Shown piece by piece: positions 4,672 through 5,519 of a stretch of DNA of 5,519 nucleotides; within the stretch, counting starts at the first letter, position 1, and each line of letters starts with the position of its first letter. The notes below the pieces were generated by a model that saw only the letters and a program-made list of their open reading frames with translations, was not told where the DNA came from and did no database searches. Source of the DNA: Actinomycetales bacterium (lineage in GTDB: Bacteria; Actinomycetota; Actinomycetes; Actinomycetales; Microbacteriaceae); NCBI GenBank assembly GCA_015655255.1, contig JAATFJ010000123.1, positions 1 to 5,519 on the forward strand, written 5' to 3'. The position numbers and the translations under genes are program-made.

Positions 4672-4714
4672 AAAACTGCCCCCACCCTCCCGACGAATCG
4701 GTGAGGGTGGGGGC
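4672..4714 (-). terminator. Strong intrinsic terminator after the lysis genes
   Basis: On the minus strand GCCCCCACCCTC (4714-4703) pairs perfectly with GAGGGTGGGGGC (4689-4678). An inner CCGA/TCGG stem caps with a TTCG loop, with a single A bulge at 4702. The tail AGTTTTGT follows. It starts 15 nt past the holin-like stop codon and ends the lysis operon. Confidence 0.9.
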
Positions 4715-4728
4715 TTCGTGTGTGGGTG

Positions 4729-5007
4729 TCAGGACGGGTCGGACGCGGCGGACTGCTGATCGACGCCCGCATTCGTGTACTCGTCCGGGATGCCCTTGGA
4801 GAGGATCGCGGCCGCGGATGCAGCACCGGAGAGGATCGCGGTAGCGATAGCGCCCGCCGCGCCGAGACCGATACCGAGGAGCCAATCCGATGTGAGGGTG
4901 ATCGTGATCGCGCTGGTAGGGATGACCGAGGCGAGGGACTGCGCCGCGGTACGGATGAAGCCTCTCTTCGCGGCGAGCCACGTCGAGTCGGGGATAAGAG
5001 ATGTCAT
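4729..5007 (-). CDS. Holin-like two-TM phage lysis protein
   Basis: A 92-aa protein with two hydrophobic helices, at about residues 18-38 and 42-70, separated by a short polar turn at TSDW, then a hydrophilic acidic/polar tail (KGIPDEYTNAGVDQQ...). Size, topology and the KRGFIRTAAQSLASVI start of helix 1 resemble the r1t-type holins common in actinophages. Those assemble in the cytoplasmic membrane and let the endolysin reach the wall. The start is supported by GGAG (5016-5013) 5 nt before the ATG at 5007, which overlaps the upstream gene's TAA by one base, so translation is probably coupled. The strong terminator follows directly. Helix 2 contains a short internal repeat. The holin label rests on topology and context, not on a specific catalytic motif. 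Confidence 0.75.
   Translation of the reverse strand: MTSLIPDSTWLAAKRGFIRTAAQSLASVIPTSAITITLTSDWLLGIGLGAAGAIATAILSGAASAAAILSKGIPDEYTNAGVDQQSAASDPS
4798..4841 (-). repeat. Internal 30-nt-period repeat in the holin-like gene
   Basis: The plus-strand 14-mer GGAGAGGATCGCGG occurs at 4798-4811 and 4828-4841, exactly 30 nt apart. In the protein it encodes AILS twice (residues 57-60 and 67-70), ten residues apart in helix 2. It looks like an in-frame duplication of part of the helix. Confidence 0.7.
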
Positions 5008-5327
5008 TATGTCTCCAATGATTCGTCGGTGCCGCCGAGGATCGACGGCAGGTCAGGCCAGGGTGGGATAGTGCCCGCCTCGACACCGCGCTGGATGAGG
5101 GCGTAGAAACGCATCCAGGCGAGGTCGCGGCGGCGGTAGTGGTCGAGCTTGCGGTCCATCACATCGACGCGCTCGCGCAGCTCCTTGAGCGCTTCACGCT
5201 CCGCGGCGAGGTCTTCCTGTAGCTGGTCGATGCGCGCGTTCTCCACGGTCCCCTTGCGGGGCAGTAGGGCGATGAGGGCCAAGGCAATCGCCACACCCCA
5301 GCCGCCGAAGCTCCCTACGATCTCCAC
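5007..5327 (-). CDS. Single-TM coiled-coil membrane protein of the lysis module
   Basis: A 106-aa protein with an N-terminal hydrophobic helix (about residues 8-22, GGWGVAIALALIALL), basic residues after it (PRKGT), a coiled coil of charged heptads at about 28-66 (IDQLQEDLAAEREALKELRE), then a basic region and a Pro/Gly-rich tail. The basic flank suggests the coiled coil faces the cytoplasm. Similar one-TM proteins often sit beside the holin in actinophages and are thought to help or restrain it; this is inferred from context. The start is GTG at 5327-5325, 2 nt after the stop of the upstream gene and with no good ribosome binding site of its own, so translation is probably coupled. The stop overlaps the holin-like ATG. 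Confidence 0.72.
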   Translation of the reverse strand: MEIVGSFGGWGVAIALALIALLPRKGTVENARIDQLQEDLAAEREALKELRERVDVMDRKLDHYRRRDLAWMRFYALIQRGVEAGTIPPWPDLPSILGGTDESLET

Positions 5328-5329
5328 GA

Positions 5330-5519
5330 TCAGGCGGCGATGTCCTTGACGGCGGCGGCGACCTCAGCGAGGGTCATGCCCTGCGCGTCCTGAGCGCCAC
5401 GCTGTGCGATGCCCTCCGCGATCTGCCGGGACCAGTACCGGCCCCCATCGAGGTACGCCTTCCCCTGGAGGACCTGCACGAGGACATCACCGTGGATGCC
5501 CTGATCCTCTAGAAGCTCA
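5330..5519 (-). CDS. Phage protein C-terminus, truncated by the window edge
   Basis: About 62 C-terminal residues are visible, ending GMTLAEVAAAVKDIAA and a TGA at 5332-5330. The fragment contains LLEDQGIHGDVLVQVLQGKAYLDG... with a probable final amphipathic helix. I do not recognise it. Its place directly before the coiled-coil and holin-like genes makes the endolysin C-terminus or a late tail-associated protein the likeliest choices. No peptidoglycan-binding or catalytic motif is visible in this part, so neither is claimed. The continuous frame and the 2-nt spacing to the next gene support it as a real gene. Confidence 0.65.
   Translation of the reverse strand, partial: ELLEDQGIHGDVLVQVLQGKAYLDGGRYWSRQIAEGIAQRGAQDAQGMTLAEVAAAVKDIAA

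Larger units (their letters stand above)
3082..5519. mobile_element. End of an integrated prophage (partial)
   Basis: Downstream of the tRNA the gene style changes. There are a minus-strand set of tightly packed small membrane and coiled-coil proteins of lysis type, small orphan genes with private promoters and terminators on the plus strand, and many strong hairpins. Gram-positive phage genomes commonly end with the holin/lysin genes next to one att site. The integrase, repressor and structural genes would lie beyond the right edge. No integrase or structural gene is visible here, so a defective remnant or a phage-like island cannot be excluded. Confidence 0.7.

Noticed and set aside
4604..5086. 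A 160-codon minus-strand frame and several plus-strand frames over the lysis genes
   Set aside because: They overlap the holin-like and coiled-coil genes in other frames, run through the terminator at 4672-4714, and have Arg/His/Pro-rich low-complexity translations typical of shadows.

Overview
The window reads as a high-GC Gram-positive actinobacterial chromosome, most likely a Microbacterium-like member of the Microbacteriaceae. This rests on the actinobacterial types of SerC, DtxR and HNH protein, G/C-rich third codon positions and TANNNT -10 elements with poor -35 boxes. Near position 3081 it appears to run into the end of an integrated prophage. No database search was possible, so family names rest on recognised motifs.

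Host part (1-3081). The 5' end of serC (phosphoserine aminotransferase) leaves the window at the left on the minus strand. It diverges from a full-length DtxR/IdeR-type iron-dependent repressor at 409-1110. A membrane-anchored or secreted M23 metallopeptidase follows at 1208-2155 behind a clear 17-bp-spaced promoter. The gap at 2156-2488 holds no gene; it contains a probable structured RNA or leader ending in a strong intrinsic terminator (2373-2401), then a hairpin just before a small HNH endonuclease gene (2489-2986). A tRNA-Arg(CCT) with encoded CCA lies at 3007-3081.

Element part (3082-5519). From the right edge, on the minus strand, come a truncated gene of unknown function, a one-TM coiled-coil protein, a two-TM holin-like protein, a strong terminator and a 64-aa protein. 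Gene spacing is tight (2-nt gap, then a 1-nt overlap), as in the late lysis module of an actinophage, and it reads toward the tRNA. Between this module and the tRNA are two plus-strand genes of unknown function (87 and 204 aa). Each has its own leaderless-type promoter and a hairpin terminator, which is the layout of prophage moron cargo. The integrase and the other att site would lie outside the window.

Most unusual part. The 268-bp gap between the two cargo genes (3479-3746) holds a noncoding module present twice. The order in each copy is a long hairpin, a 12-mer (GCRTCTYGAGCT), a stem-loop whose pairing is kept although its sequence differs, an 18-mer CCCCGCCTCKAATCGGGG, and a TACWTTAACACCYAT motif. 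On the minus strand each copy reads as promoter-like motif, hairpins, terminator, so a tandem pair of small prophage RNAs of about 105-120 nt is the best guess. A regulatory-site or attenuator role is also possible.
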